DNA of 64,000 bases from Streptomyces sp. NBC_01446 (GCF_026340095.1 NZ_JAPEPO010000001.1:1860001-1924000); one strand, 5' to 3'. Counted from the stretch's first letter, positions 25,392 to 34,974 are shown. Numbers and translations: made by a program. Notes: generated by a model from the letters alone, not told the origin.

Positions 25392-25978
25392 GCGTCACCC
25401 AGCCCCGCGCGACGATAGACGTGCACAATCTTCTCCGCTTCTGCCCGCACGCGTTCGTCCGCGTCGCTCTCGGCCATCACCTTGACGATGGGGAAAAGCT
25501 CGGGCCATTCCATGTACGCGGTGGCTCGGGCGGCCGCGGCCCGCACCATGGGCTGTTCGTGTGCCATCGCGTGAGCCAGCGGCGGCATGAATTCCGGCGA
25601 GTGGATCGGTGGAGCGCCCAGGCCGAGCCGGAAGACGGACTGGGCCAGGCGGCGCGGGTCGGCCTCCTCGTAGGGACCCTCGAGGAGTTCCGCCGAAGAC
25701 CAGATGTCCAACTCGCGTTCCGCCTCCTCGAGCAATTCTCCCAGCCGTTCACGGTCGGTACCGTAGAAGAAGCAGGTGAATTCCCCGGAGGCGCGATCTC
25801 GCGTGACCTGGAAGTGGTTTTCGTCATCCACCACCCAGATTCTGGACATTCTTCCGGTGCCACTGTCCTCTGTGGGTTGCTCGGCCCAGCCGTGCCGCTT
25901 GGCGAAGGCCTCGGCCGCTGCCCAGTCACGCTGCTTCAGCACCAGGCGCCGGGTGCGTGTCGGAGCATGATTCGGCAT
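25388..25978 (-). CDS. Unrecognised 196-aa protein with HEAT-like C-terminus, downstream of the DUF4157 gene
   Basis: I do not recognise this protein. It is 196 residues long and has no signal peptide. The N-terminal part is mixed (IWVVDDENHFQVTRDR, GEFTCFFYGTDRERLGELLE). The C-terminal 70 residues (FMPPLAHAMAHEQPMVRAAA, ARATAYMEWPELFPIVKVMA) look like one or two HEAT-type helical repeats. It starts 52 bases after the stop of the 2213-aa gene and its stop overlaps the CIS-tube start by four bases. GC is lower than in the structural genes, as in the end of its upstream neighbour. An immunity protein or a loading chaperone for the effector is inferred from this position only. Confidence 0.75.
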   Translation of the reverse strand: MPNHAPTRTRRLVLKQRDWAAAEAFAKRHGWAEQPTEDSGTGRMSRIWVVDDENHFQVTRDRASGEFTCFFYGTDRERLGELLEEAERELDIWSSAELLEGPYEEADPRRLAQSVFRLGLGAPPIHSPEFMPPLAHAMAHEQPMVRAAAARATAYMEWPELFPIVKVMAESDADERVRAEAEKIVHVYRRAGLGDA

Positions 25979-26030
25979 GTGATCCCTCTTATCTCTTTCC
26001 GGTGACCAGGGCCTTGCCGGCCCTCTTGCT

Positions 26031-29000
26031 CTAGTTCAGTCCGTGAGCGTCCAGGATCTCCTGCCTGATCTTCTCGAACACGTCTTGCTTGACCTTCTCC
26101 GGTGACATGTCGTCGCTGAAGTCGAAGGTGTAGCCGCTGAGGAACATCTGGATGTACCTCGCCTCGCGTTCAGCCAGGTCCTCGCCTCCGATCAGAGGTT
26201 TCTTGCGGTTGGGCGCGCCTGCGATGCCCAGCTTTTCCTGACCCCGTTGCTTCCTGAGATCCTTCTGCTCGTCCTTGGTGTTCGCGGCATCCAGTTTCTC
26301 TTCGTAGCGCTGGACGAGTTCCTTCAGCTGGTCTTCCTTGCTCTTTCCACCGACCCAGGCATCCTTGCTCGGAATGGCCTTCTGAGCGCCTGGGGGAGCC
26401 ACGGGGTACGCTTCGAGCGCATTCTTGATCAGCGCTGAATCCCCCCTGGCGGCACCCCGGGCCAGCAGCTTGGCGAGCATCGCAGAGTAAACCCTGGATG
26501 ATTCATCCCTGCGCTTCTCGCTGTATCCGGTCACGGTCATCAAGGTGCGCATCTTATTGCGCTCCAGCTCGCTCACCTGACGGCCAGGGCGGTCCCCCCG
26601 GAAGGCCTTCAAGTACTCCCCGCCCAGTTGCTCGAGGTAGGCATATCCGTGCACGCCTTCCCGGGCCGCGAACTTGCTGTAAGGCGGAGCGTCGCCGCGC
26701 ACTTGCCCTTCCTGGCGCATATGGGCCACCGTGTTCACGCCGCCGGCCATTTCATGCATGGTGACGCCGCCGCCCTCACCCTCGAACTCGAGCCCCCAAC
26801 TGCCGGGCATGTCGTACTCCACGTGCTCCCCAGTACCCACTTTCTTCCCGGTGGCGGGATCCTTCCGCTGCTTCTCACGGGTTCCCTTCTCGTCGCCGAA
26901 CCGAGGGAACGCGCCTTCGGTCTCCAGATCGTCGAGGTACGAGGTCAGCTCACCGAAGCTCGATCCCTCGTTGGCCGTGACCTTCGTGACCTTGCCGGTC
27001 TCCTCGTCGCGGGTGTCCTGCGCGGGACTGCTGAGATCCTTCTTGGCGGCCGACTTCCCCCGCACCTCGGCCGACAGTTCTCGGATGAACGCGAGTGCTT
27101 CCCGGGGCTCGATCGTGACGCTCGTTCCGGGAACCACGATCTGCGGCGGACTCGCCCACGCCTGAATGGTGAACTTCCGTCCGGCACTCGCCGCCACGCG
27201 GGACAGCCGGTACCAGGACCGCATCGCCGTGAGGGTGGCGTTGAGGATGCGCGGTGGCACTCCCTTGCGCAGCATGACCTTGAGGATGGGGCGCATCCGC
27301 GCCACCGCCTTGGCCAGCCGCTCGTCGTGGTTCTGCTCCTTCTTCCGCTTCTTCTGGTCCTCTTGCCGACGCTTCTGACTGGCCCTGTCCCTCTTGTGGT
27401 CGCGCAGTCGGTCCTTCTTCTTCTTGAAGAGGTTCCGCAGCTTCGACGCGCCGTTCTTGAGCGCCTTGCCGACCTTCGACTTCTTCAGTTTCCGGCCGAG
27501 TGTCTTCGCCGCGTTGCCGACCTTCTTCAGTGCTGACTTCACAGCCCCCTTGGCCTTCGCCAGGGTCTTGGCAGCGGGAGACTTGGGCTTCCTGGGCCTG
27601 GTTGGCTTGGGGCCCTCGATCTCCTTCTTGGTCGACGTCTGCGGTTTGGTGTCCTTGTCCGCCGAGGACTTTCCGTTCGCCGGCTCCGACTTGGTGTCCT
27701 TCGGCTTGGTGGCTGCAGGGTCCGTCTTCGGGGGTGACTTCGGGGGCGCCTTCGGCGAAGCTCCGTCCTTGGACTTCACGGGAGACTTCAGGTCAGGCGA
27801 AGGCTCGCCCTTCGGCTTCCGGGCGATCCCCGGCTCGCCGAGCCGCTGTCGCGCCCTCCGCATCGCCCCCCGAGCCGAATTGACCGCCGCCCCCGCCGCC
27901 TTCTTCGCCCCGCCCCCGACCTTCTTCAGGCCGTCCATGATCTTCTGGGCCATGCCCTTGAGGCGCTTGCCGACGCCCTTTGTCGCTGAAGACAGCTTCT
28001 GTAGGAGGAAGTTGGTGATGAAGTCCAGGAGGGCCACGACGCCCGCCGCGACCGCCTCCGCGAACAGGCAGGCCGCCGGGCCCGCCTTGACCGCCTTCAG
28101 GTAGGCCCAGAACTTGCCGAACGCCGACAGGATCGAGCTGACCGTCGACCACGCCGCCATCAGGCCCTGGATGATCGTGAGGATCGCGCCCGCCGCCGGG
28201 ACGATCATCGACACGACCTTCTCGATGACCAGCGTCGCGATCATCATCGGGAGCGAGGCGATGATCGCGTCCCAGGCCATCTTGCCGATCTGTTTGATCG
28301 ACACGCAGCCCTTTACCAGGACGTCGATCACCGCTTTACCCAGGCCGAGGATGCCCTCGACCTTCGTGTCGAACCAGCCCTTCACCGCCACCTTGATGGC
28401 GCCCCAGAGGTGGTCGGTGATGCCGGTCTTGGCCGAGCTGCCCGCCTTGGAGATCCAGCCGCCCGGGTCGGGCGCGATGTCGGCGACCAGCGCCGCGAAC
28501 TTCCCCAGCGCCTCGATCGCCGCCTGCGCGAACTTGATCGCGCCCACGATGATCGCCTGGTAGGCCTTGATGACCGCCTTTACGCCCGCCTCCAGGACGT
28601 CAAGCAGTTTGTTCAGGCCGGCGGCAAGGGCGTCCAGCAGCGCGTTGACCGCCTTCTTCAGGCTGTCCGCCAGCTGGTTGACCTTCGCGATCGCCGCGTC
28701 CCGCAGGCCCTCGATCGCCTTGCGGAAGCGGTCCCGGAGTTCGGGGAAGGCCGCCAGCAGCTTGTCGCCTATCGCTATCAGGACGTCGGCGAGTGCGTTG
28801 ATCGCCTTGATCGCCAGATCGCGTACGAACTCGATGGCCTGGTTGGCCCACTCCTTGAACTGGTCGATGATCCCGTTGACGGCCTTGCGGGCGGCGTCGA
28901 AGACCGCGGTGACGGCGGCGAGCAGGCCCTTGAAGAAGTCGGCGACCTTGTCGGCGATCCAGCCGAACAGGCCTCCGGAGGGCTTCTTCTTCTCCTCCTT

Positions 29001-32000
29001 CTTCTTCTGGGCCTCCTTCTCGGCGTTCTCGCGCTCGGTGTCGATCGAGGCGTTGTCCTTGTCCTTGCGCTCGCCGACCTCCTTGTCCTTGTCGTCGCGG
29101 GCCTTGACGATCTCCTTGTTCTTCTTGCCGTGCTCGTCGTCGGACTGCTTGTCCGCGTCCTCGACCTTCTTGTCCTGCTCGCCCCGCCAGTCCTCGCGCT
29201 GCTTCCGCGTCTCCTGGGCGACCCGGCCGCGTTCCGCGGTCTGCTGCGCGGTGTTGCGCTCGACCTCGCTGTTGATCTCGGTCTGTTTGTCCTGCTTGGC
29301 CTGCTGCTCGCTCTGCTGGTGCTCCTTGTCCTTGGCATCGAGGTCGCCCTGCGCCTTGCCGGCGCCACCGGTGATCTCGGTGCCCTTCTCCTGCTTGGCG
29401 ACGGCGCCGACGCCGGCCTTCGGCGCGGGAGTGGCCTCCAGCGCGCCCGCCTTGCCGCCGCCCGCGCCGCCGGAGGCCTTGCCGCGGAGCTGTTCCGCGG
29501 GGGCGTTCGGGAAGATCTGGTCCTCGCCGAGCGGCTTGGCCGCGTCCTCGCGGCCCGTCGTCTGCAGGTCGGACTGCTTGTCCTTGAGCGCCTTGGCCTG
29601 GTCGTCGGTGCGGGTGGGGTCGCTGGCGCCTTCGAGACGGATCTTGGGCGCCGGGCCCACCGTCTTGTTCTCCAGCTCCGGGTCGGTCGTCGGGACCGCG
29701 TCGGCCGCCGCCTCGACGTTCTTCGCCTCGGCCTCGCTGAGCCCCTTGTCGGGCACGGCGGGGGCCGCCGGCGGCGGAACGTCGGCGGTGGCCTCCTTGC
29801 CCTCGGCCTTGTCACCGCCCTTGGCCTTCTGCTTGTCGCCCTGGTCCTCCGGGCCGATCCGTTCCACCTTGCCGGTGACCTGAGCCGCCTCGGGTGCGGC
29901 CTCGGGCGGCGCCGAACGCGTCTGCGGCGCCCCAGAGGGACGTTCGCGCGTCGGCGGGGCCGCGTCGAGCCGCTGCTGTTCCTCGCCGATCTTCCTGTCC
30001 GCGGCCCTGTCGACTCCGGGCATGGCGGCGGCCGCCTGGTCGGGCGCCAGCCTGCTCACTGTCTGCACAGCGGCCTTGGGGTCCTGCCCCGAGACGTCCG
30101 GCGGGTCCTCCTGCTTCTGTTCGGGCGCGGCCTCGCCACCGCCGCCCCCGCAACCGCCCTGCCCGCCCTCGTCCTTCTCGGGTGCGGGTGCGGGCGGCGC
30201 GCAGCCACCGCCGTCCTTCTCCAGGGACGCCTCGGGCCGGGGCGCGTCCGTGTCGGAAGCGGTCTGGCCGGGCCCGTCGCTCTGCTCGGCGGCCGGGCTC
30301 ACCGCCGCCTGAGTGACGGACGGTGCGGCACCGGGTCCGGCAGCGGTCGTCGGTCCGGTCCTCTCGGCGGCACCCACGGGTCCGCGCGGCGCGGCGCCGG
30401 GCCCGCTCTCCTTGGGTACCTGGCTCTTGGCCTGCGGCGCCTCGCGCTCGGACCGGGGCGGTTCGGCACCGCGCCGGGCGGCGGGCGAGGGGTCGCGGTC
30501 CTCGACCGGGGTCTTGGGGGTCTGCGCGCCCGCGGGCTTGGACACAGCCGCCGCCACCGGGCTCACCACGGTGGGCGCGGCGGCCGACGGGGATCCCGCG
30601 GTCGTACGGGACTCCGCAGCCGTACGCTCCCGCTGCTCGCTCTTCTCCGCCTCCGCGTCCTCGGCGTCCGGCTTCTCGTCGTCGTCGGTCCGGTCTCCCT
30701 CGGCGGACTCCGGCTCCTTGTTCTGCTCCTTCTCCTGCTGCTGCTCCGGGTCGGGCTTCTCGGCCTCGGCCTCGGGCTGTTCCTTGTCCTGGGTCGCGGG
30801 GTCCTGGCCGACCTCCTGGTCGAGCGGCTTGTCGGTCTCCTGGAGGTCCTTGGTGCCGCGGTCCTGGGCCTGCGCGGCGGGCCCGTTCTCGGGCTGCGGG
30901 GCCTCGCCCTCGACGGGTCCCTCGTCCTGGCCCGGCGCCCTCTGCTCCGGCCCGGCGGCGTCCTCGTCCGCCTCCTGGTCCCGCTTCTCCCGCTCCTGCT
31001 CGATCTTCTCGGCCTTCGTCGGCGGCGGGGCCGGGAAGGAGGGCAGCGAGGGTTCGGCGGCGCCCGGTGCGAGCTTGTCCGCGGTCGGTACGGCGGACAG
31101 GTCGAGGTCGGCCTCCGGCAGGTAGTCCTCCGGCTTGATCGCGGGTTCCTGCTCCGCACCCGGCGCCCGGCCGCCCTCGTCCTCGCCGCCCGCGACCTCC
31201 TGGTCGGCGCCCGCTTCGAGGCCCAGCGGCCTTTCCTCTTCCCGCGGTTCGGCCTCGGGGCCGCCGTCCTCGTCCTTCTCGTTGAGCCCGTGCTCGGACA
31301 GCGCGGAGTCGGGCTGCTCGGCACGCTCGTCGGCCTTCTCCGGGCGTACGGGACCGGGCTGGGCCTTCTGCTTCGGGTCCGGTTCCTCGCTCTTCGACCC
31401 GGCGCCCGGCTGGGTCTGGTCGTCCCGCTCCTTGCGCTTGTCGGTCCCCGGCGCGCTCGCCTGCCGCGGGTCGGCCTCCTCGCGGTCGCGCTGCTCCTTG
31501 CGCTCCTCCTTGGCCTGCTCCGTGCCCGCCTGCTGTCCCTGGGCATGTTGGTCGGCGGCCTGGTCGGTGCGCTCGCGGTCGCCGGCCGCCTGCTCGTCCG
31601 TCTGCTGCTGCTCTTCCTTGGCCTGCTGCCGGGAGGCGTTGCGCTCGTCCTCCTGCTCCGTGCGCCGGTCGGAGTCCTGCTCCTCGGTGGCGGCGTCCGA
31701 GCGGACCCGGCTGCGGTTACTGCTGCTCTTCTCGTCGCGGGTCTTGGCGTTCTGCTGTTCCTCGCGGGTGTCATCGGCGCGCCGGTCGCCGGACCGGCGG
31801 TCGGACTCCTGCTTCTTTTGCCACTGGGTGCGTTCGACGCCGAGCGCCTCGAAGAGGTCGGTCTCGGGCAACGGCGTCTCGGCGGGCTGGAGTTCGACGG
31901 GACCGGGGCGGGCCTGGTCCGCGATCTCCAGGAGCCGGTCGTACTCGGGGGTGAGCAGCCGGTTCTCCAGCCGGTCGACGACCGCGTCCTCCAACTCCTC

Positions 32001-32672
32001 TGACATGCGGGCCAGTTGGAGCCGTACCCGGCCGGAGGCGTCGGTCGGGTCGCCGCGCAGGGAGCGCAGCACGTTGCCCGCGAGCCGGTCCACGAGGGTC
32101 GCCGGGTCGACGGCCTCGGCGCGCATCCGGTCGGCGTCGACGGTGGCGTAGCGCAGCCAGCCCGGGGTGGCCTGGCCCTCCTCGACCTGCGGGGTCTGCT
32201 CCAGGGCTCCCGGCTGTACGACCGCCTGGGCAGCCGCCTCCGCCTCCCGCTCGATGGCCTGCTGCGGCAGGCTCACGGCGCCGAGCTCGCGGCCGGCCCG
32301 CAGCGCGCCGAGGCCGTGCGGGTTCTGCACCGTGTGCTGCAGCTCGTGGGTCAGCAGCCGGCGGCCCTCGTCGGTGCCGGGCCGGTAGGCGCCCTCGCGG
32401 AAGAAGACGTCCTGGCCGACCGCGACCGCGTCCGCCCCGAGCAGCTCGGTCAGCTGCCCGGCGTCCCGGCCGGTGTGCAGCCGTATCCGACCGAGATCGT
32501 GACCGAGCTGCTCCTCCAGCTCCCGTCGCAGACCCGGGTCGAGGGGTTGTCCGGCGCCGCTGACGATGTTCTTCGGCTCGGGCGCGCGGGACTTCGCGGC
32601 CCGCTCCTTGCGCTGACGGCGCCGCTGCTCGGCGGCCTGCTCCGCACGGGCGTCCTGGGTCCGGGAGCTCAC
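26031..32672 (-). CDS. Giant DUF4157 (eCIS core domain) protein, effector/toxin candidate
   Basis: This 2213-residue protein is the largest in the window. Residues about 44-118 form a DUF4157 domain with an intact HExxH motif (HELQHT, 109-114); this domain is known to mark eCIS-associated toxins. Residues about 250-1230 are a highly charged Gln/Glu/Asp/Lys/Pro/Ala-rich, mostly disordered and coiled-coil region. Residues about 1231-1640 are long amphipathic and hydrophobic helices, with membrane-like stretches near 1475-1510 and 1531-1555. A Lys/Pro/Ser-rich linker (about 1640-1780) leads to an unrecognised globular C-terminus (about 1780-2213) with a MHEMAGGVNTVAH segment. GC drops sharply over this last part. 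It starts with GTG, overlapping the upstream gene by four bases. Confidence 0.85.
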   Translation of the reverse strand: MSSRTQDARAEQAAEQRRRQRKERAAKSRAPEPKNIVSGAGQPLDPGLRRELEEQLGHDLGRIRLHTGRDAGQLTELLGADAVAVGQDVFFREGAYRPGTDEGRRLLTHELQHTVQNPHGLGALRAGRELGAVSLPQQAIEREAEAAAQAVVQPGALEQTPQVEEGQATPGWLRYATVDADRMRAEAVDPATLVDRLAGNVLRSLRGDPTDASGRVRLQLARMSEELEDAVVDRLENRLLTPEYDRLLEIADQARPGPVELQPAETPLPETDLFEALGVERTQWQKKQESDRRSGDRRADDTREEQQNAKTRDEKSSSNRSRVRSDAATEEQDSDRRTEQEDERNASRQQAKEEQQQTDEQAAGDRERTDQAADQHAQGQQAGTEQAKEERKEQRDREEADPRQASAPGTDKRKERDDQTQPGAGSKSEEPDPKQKAQPGPVRPEKADERAEQPDSALSEHGLNEKDEDGGPEAEPREEERPLGLEAGADQEVAGGEDEGGRAPGAEQEPAIKPEDYLPEADLDLSAVPTADKLAPGAAEPSLPSFPAPPPTKAEKIEQEREKRDQEADEDAAGPEQRAPGQDEGPVEGEAPQPENGPAAQAQDRGTKDLQETDKPLDQEVGQDPATQDKEQPEAEAEKPDPEQQQEKEQNKEPESAEGDRTDDDEKPDAEDAEAEKSEQRERTAAESRTTAGSPSAAAPTVVSPVAAAVSKPAGAQTPKTPVEDRDPSPAARRGAEPPRSEREAPQAKSQVPKESGPGAAPRGPVGAAERTGPTTAAGPGAAPSVTQAAVSPAAEQSDGPGQTASDTDAPRPEASLEKDGGGCAPPAPAPEKDEGGQGGCGGGGGEAAPEQKQEDPPDVSGQDPKAAVQTVSRLAPDQAAAAMPGVDRAADRKIGEEQQRLDAAPPTRERPSGAPQTRSAPPEAAPEAAQVTGKVERIGPEDQGDKQKAKGGDKAEGKEATADVPPPAAPAVPDKGLSEAEAKNVEAAADAVPTTDPELENKTVGPAPKIRLEGASDPTRTDDQAKALKDKQSDLQTTGREDAAKPLGEDQIFPNAPAEQLRGKASGGAGGGKAGALEATPAPKAGVGAVAKQEKGTEITGGAGKAQGDLDAKDKEHQQSEQQAKQDKQTEINSEVERNTAQQTAERGRVAQETRKQREDWRGEQDKKVEDADKQSDDEHGKKNKEIVKARDDKDKEVGERKDKDNASIDTERENAEKEAQKKKEEKKKPSGGLFGWIADKVADFFKGLLAAVTAVFDAARKAVNGIIDQFKEWANQAIEFVRDLAIKAINALADVLIAIGDKLLAAFPELRDRFRKAIEGLRDAAIAKVNQLADSLKKAVNALLDALAAGLNKLLDVLEAGVKAVIKAYQAIIVGAIKFAQAAIEALGKFAALVADIAPDPGGWISKAGSSAKTGITDHLWGAIKVAVKGWFDTKVEGILGLGKAVIDVLVKGCVSIKQIGKMAWDAIIASLPMMIATLVIEKVVSMIVPAAGAILTIIQGLMAAWSTVSSILSAFGKFWAYLKAVKAGPAACLFAEAVAAGVVALLDFITNFLLQKLSSATKGVGKRLKGMAQKIMDGLKKVGGGAKKAAGAAVNSARGAMRRARQRLGEPGIARKPKGEPSPDLKSPVKSKDGASPKAPPKSPPKTDPAATKPKDTKSEPANGKSSADKDTKPQTSTKKEIEGPKPTRPRKPKSPAAKTLAKAKGAVKSALKKVGNAAKTLGRKLKKSKVGKALKNGASKLRNLFKKKKDRLRDHKRDRASQKRRQEDQKKRKKEQNHDERLAKAVARMRPILKVMLRKGVPPRILNATLTAMRSWYRLSRVAASAGRKFTIQAWASPPQIVVPGTSVTIEPREALAFIRELSAEVRGKSAAKKDLSSPAQDTRDEETGKVTKVTANEGSSFGELTSYLDDLETEGAFPRFGDEKGTREKQRKDPATGKKVGTGEHVEYDMPGSWGLEFEGEGGGVTMHEMAGGVNTVAHMRQEGQVRGDAPPYSKFAAREGVHGYAYLEQLGGEYLKAFRGDRPGRQVSELERNKMRTLMTVTGYSEKRRDESSRVYSAMLAKLLARGAARGDSALIKNALEAYPVAPPGAQKAIPSKDAWVGGKSKEDQLKELVQRYEEKLDAANTKDEQKDLRKQRGQEKLGIAGAPNRKKPLIGGEDLAEREARYIQMFLSGYTFDFSDDMSPEKVKQDVFEKIRQEILDAHGLN

Positions 32673-32989
32673 CGGCTCACCTCCCCGTGACCGCTCAGCC
32701 CCTCGTGCACGGCCCGCGCCAGCTCCTGCCCGAGGCGTCGCGCGGACAGTCCGGCGGGCAGGGGCGGCAGCCCGGACAGCGCGTCGACCGCGAGGGGGCC
32801 GTCCGCCGCCAGGGGTACGCCGTGCAGCCGTACCAGCCGGGTCAGTTCGCTCTCGAACGCGGCCGAGACGCGCTCCGGATCCGCCCGGAAGCCGTCGAGT
32901 ACCAGCTCCCCGATCTCCACACGGATCGCCGAGGGCTCCCGGTCCCGCGAGTGGTCGCGCGAGTGGTCGCGTGGGAAATTCACACCCAT
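32669..32989 (-). CDS. Small 106-aa eCIS-linked protein of unknown function
   Basis: This short gene is easily missed because longer spurious frames cover it. The ATG at 32989 overlaps the ATPase gene stop by ten bases, and its own TGA overlaps the GTG start of the giant DUF4157 gene by four bases, so all three are coupled. The protein starts MGVNFPRDHSRDHSRDREP, with a tandem DHSR duplication, followed by AIRVEIGELVLDGF, AAFESELTRLV and two predicted helices. I recognise no domain. A cargo-loading adaptor for the next gene is a guess from position. Confidence 0.75.
   Translation of the reverse strand: MGVNFPRDHSRDHSRDREPSAIRVEIGELVLDGFRADPERVSAAFESELTRLVRLHGVPLAADGPLAVDALSGLPPLPAGLSARRLGQELARAVHEGLSGHGEVSR
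32947..32970. repeat. Tandem 12-bp duplication inside the 106-aa gene
   Basis: GCGAGTGGTCGC occurs twice in direct tandem (32947-32958 and 32959-32970) and encodes the DHSR duplication near the N-terminus of the 106-residue protein. The 12-bp unit keeps the frame, so copy number could vary by slippage without breaking the gene. Confidence 0.75.
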
Positions 32990-34968
32990 CCGCGCACCTC
33001 CGTGGGCGTCAGCGAGCGCTCCAGCTTCAGGTACTCGGTGCGGGCGGCGGCGAGCATGTGCCGCATCTGCAGCCGGTCGCCCTCTTCGGCGGCCAGGAAG
33101 GCCCCGGACAGGGCGATGTTGCGGATCGAGCCGCCGGCGACGGTGAGCTGGGCGAGCAGCGACGCGTCGATGCCCTTCACCGGGGCCTGCGGCGGCAGCA
33201 CGCGGCGCCAGATCTCGGCGCGCTCGTGCTCGGCCGGGAAGGGGAAGTCGACGACGAAGCGGATGCGCCGCAGGAAGGCCGTGTCGAGGGCGTTCTTCAT
33301 GTTGGTGGTGAGGATGGCCAGACCCCGGTAGGCCTCCATCCGCATCAGCAGATAGCTGACCTCGAGGTTGGCGTACCGGTCGTGGCTGTCCTTGACCTCG
33401 CTGCGCTTGCCGAACAGCGCGTCGGCCTCGTCGAACAGGAGCAGCGCGCCGCCGCGTTCGGCGGCGTCGAAGACCCGGCGGAGGTTCTTCTCGGTCTCGC
33501 CTATGTACTTGCTGACCACCTGCGACAGATCGATGACGAACAGGTCGAGGCCGAGTTCCTTCGCCATGACCTCGGCGGCCAGCGTCTTGCCGGTGCCGGA
33601 GCCTCCAGCGAACATCGCGGTCACGCCGAGGCCGCGGCGCAGGGTGGCCGCAAACCCCCACTCCTGGTGCACGGTTGCCCGCTGTCGCACATGCGCCACG
33701 ATCTCGCGCAGCACGCTCGTCTGCCGCTCGTGCAGCACCAGGTCGTCCCAGCCGGCCTGCGGCGCGATCCGCCGCCCCAGCTCGTCCATGCCGATCCGCG
33801 CCTCGTCGAGCCCGGCGCGCCAGGCGAGTTCGGCGGCGTCCAGCTCGTCCTCGTGCGGCAGCCGGCGGTGTACAGCGGCGGCCGCCGAGCGCACGACGTG
33901 CGGCGGCAGCTGGAACTGGGCGACCAGGGACCGCAGTTCGCTCTCGTCCAGATCCACCCCCTCGAACGCGGCGGCCCACAGTCCGAGTTGCTCCTCGTCG
34001 TCCAGTCGCGGCACGACCACCCGGGCCCCGTACGACCGTTCCGAGCGCAGTGGATCCTCGCTCGACACCACCACCGGTACAGCGGCCCCGGCCAGGAACG
34101 ACTCGGTCGCCGCCCGTTGGTCGCGGTCCAGTTCACCCACCTCGACGAGCAGCGCCGAGGGCAGCAGAACCGCCTCACGCTGCCACAGCCGGGCGAGCCG
34201 GTCGCGCTCGACCGGGTCGGACGGCACGTCCTCGGCGCTCATCGAGTAGAGCCCCAGTCCCGAGCGTGCGGCCGCCGCGGCGGCGAGGTCGGCCCGGCCG
34301 CGCAGGTCCCCGCCGGTCACCTCGACGAGCGGCGCGTCGGAGTCCGCCGCCGTCGCCCAGCCCTCGGCGAGCCGGCTCGCGGCCAGGTCGTACGACGGCG
34401 TCAGCTCCTGAGGCGCCGGCGTGCGGCGCAACTGGCCGTGCAGTCGTGCGTCCAGATAAGGCGAGCCCAGCAGGAAATGCAGGATGCGCTCGTCGAGGCG
34501 CAGCCGGGAGGTCGTCAGCCGCGACTCGTCGTCCAGCTCGACGATCCGCCAGCGCCTGAGCGGCGCCACGGGCGTCAGGGCACTCCAGTGCGGCTCGGCC
34601 AGCGCGGCCAGCGCGAGCGAGAAGGTGGGGTACGTCCGTTCGGGGTCACCGCTGGCGGCGGCACATCGGGCGGCGGTCGTGGGCTCCAACTCGGCGGCGG
34701 CGGTGAGAAGTACGAGGTCGCGCTCGAAGGGCGTGATGCTGAAGCAGGAGACGAGGGCGTCGAGCGGGGCGGTGCCGGGGCCGCCGGGCGCGGTGGCGAG
34801 TTCGGCCCCGGGGACACCGCCGCTCCCCTGCGTGACCCGTGCCGCATGCGCGTCGACGCGGGCCAGGACGCGCCGGATCTCCGCGGTCAGCGTCGTACCG
34901 CCCGGGTCGGCGTCCGCCGCGTTCTGTTCGTACGTCCCCATGTCCTCACCTGCCCCCGTCGTCTCCAT
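32980..34968 (-). CDS. AAA+ ATPase of eCIS (Pvc15/Afp15 type)
   Basis: The 662-residue protein has an N-terminal eCIS-specific region of about 400 residues and a C-terminal AAA+ module. Walker A is GGSGTGKTLAAEV near residue 449 and Walker B is ALLLFDEADALFG near 507-519, followed by a sensor region (AILTTNMKNALDTAFLRRI) with the arginine finger-like FLRRIRF. In other eCIS this ATPase is needed for particle assembly and cargo loading, not for contraction. It is cytoplasmic. It lies between the cap gene and the 106-residue gene, just upstream of the giant effector gene. The start could also be the ATG giving MGTYEQN. Confidence 0.92.
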   Translation of the reverse strand: METTGAGEDMGTYEQNAADADPGGTTLTAEIRRVLARVDAHAARVTQGSGGVPGAELATAPGGPGTAPLDALVSCFSITPFERDLVLLTAAAELEPTTAARCAAASGDPERTYPTFSLALAALAEPHWSALTPVAPLRRWRIVELDDESRLTTSRLRLDERILHFLLGSPYLDARLHGQLRRTPAPQELTPSYDLAASRLAEGWATAADSDAPLVEVTGGDLRGRADLAAAAAARSGLGLYSMSAEDVPSDPVERDRLARLWQREAVLLPSALLVEVGELDRDQRAATESFLAGAAVPVVVSSEDPLRSERSYGARVVVPRLDDEEQLGLWAAAFEGVDLDESELRSLVAQFQLPPHVVRSAAAAVHRRLPHEDELDAAELAWRAGLDEARIGMDELGRRIAPQAGWDDLVLHERQTSVLREIVAHVRQRATVHQEWGFAATLRRGLGVTAMFAGGSGTGKTLAAEVMAKELGLDLFVIDLSQVVSKYIGETEKNLRRVFDAAERGGALLLFDEADALFGKRSEVKDSHDRYANLEVSYLLMRMEAYRGLAILTTNMKNALDTAFLRRIRFVVDFPFPAEHERAEIWRRVLPPQAPVKGIDASLLAQLTVAGGSIRNIALSGAFLAAEEGDRLQMRHMLAAARTEYLKLERSLTPTEVRGWV

Positions 34969-34974
34969 GCCGTG

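Noticed and set aside
28410..32003. 1197-aa plus-strand frame opposite the DUF4157 gene
   Set aside because: Leu/Val/Arg-rich antisense shadow; the minus strand carries the DUF4157 domain and fits the operon.
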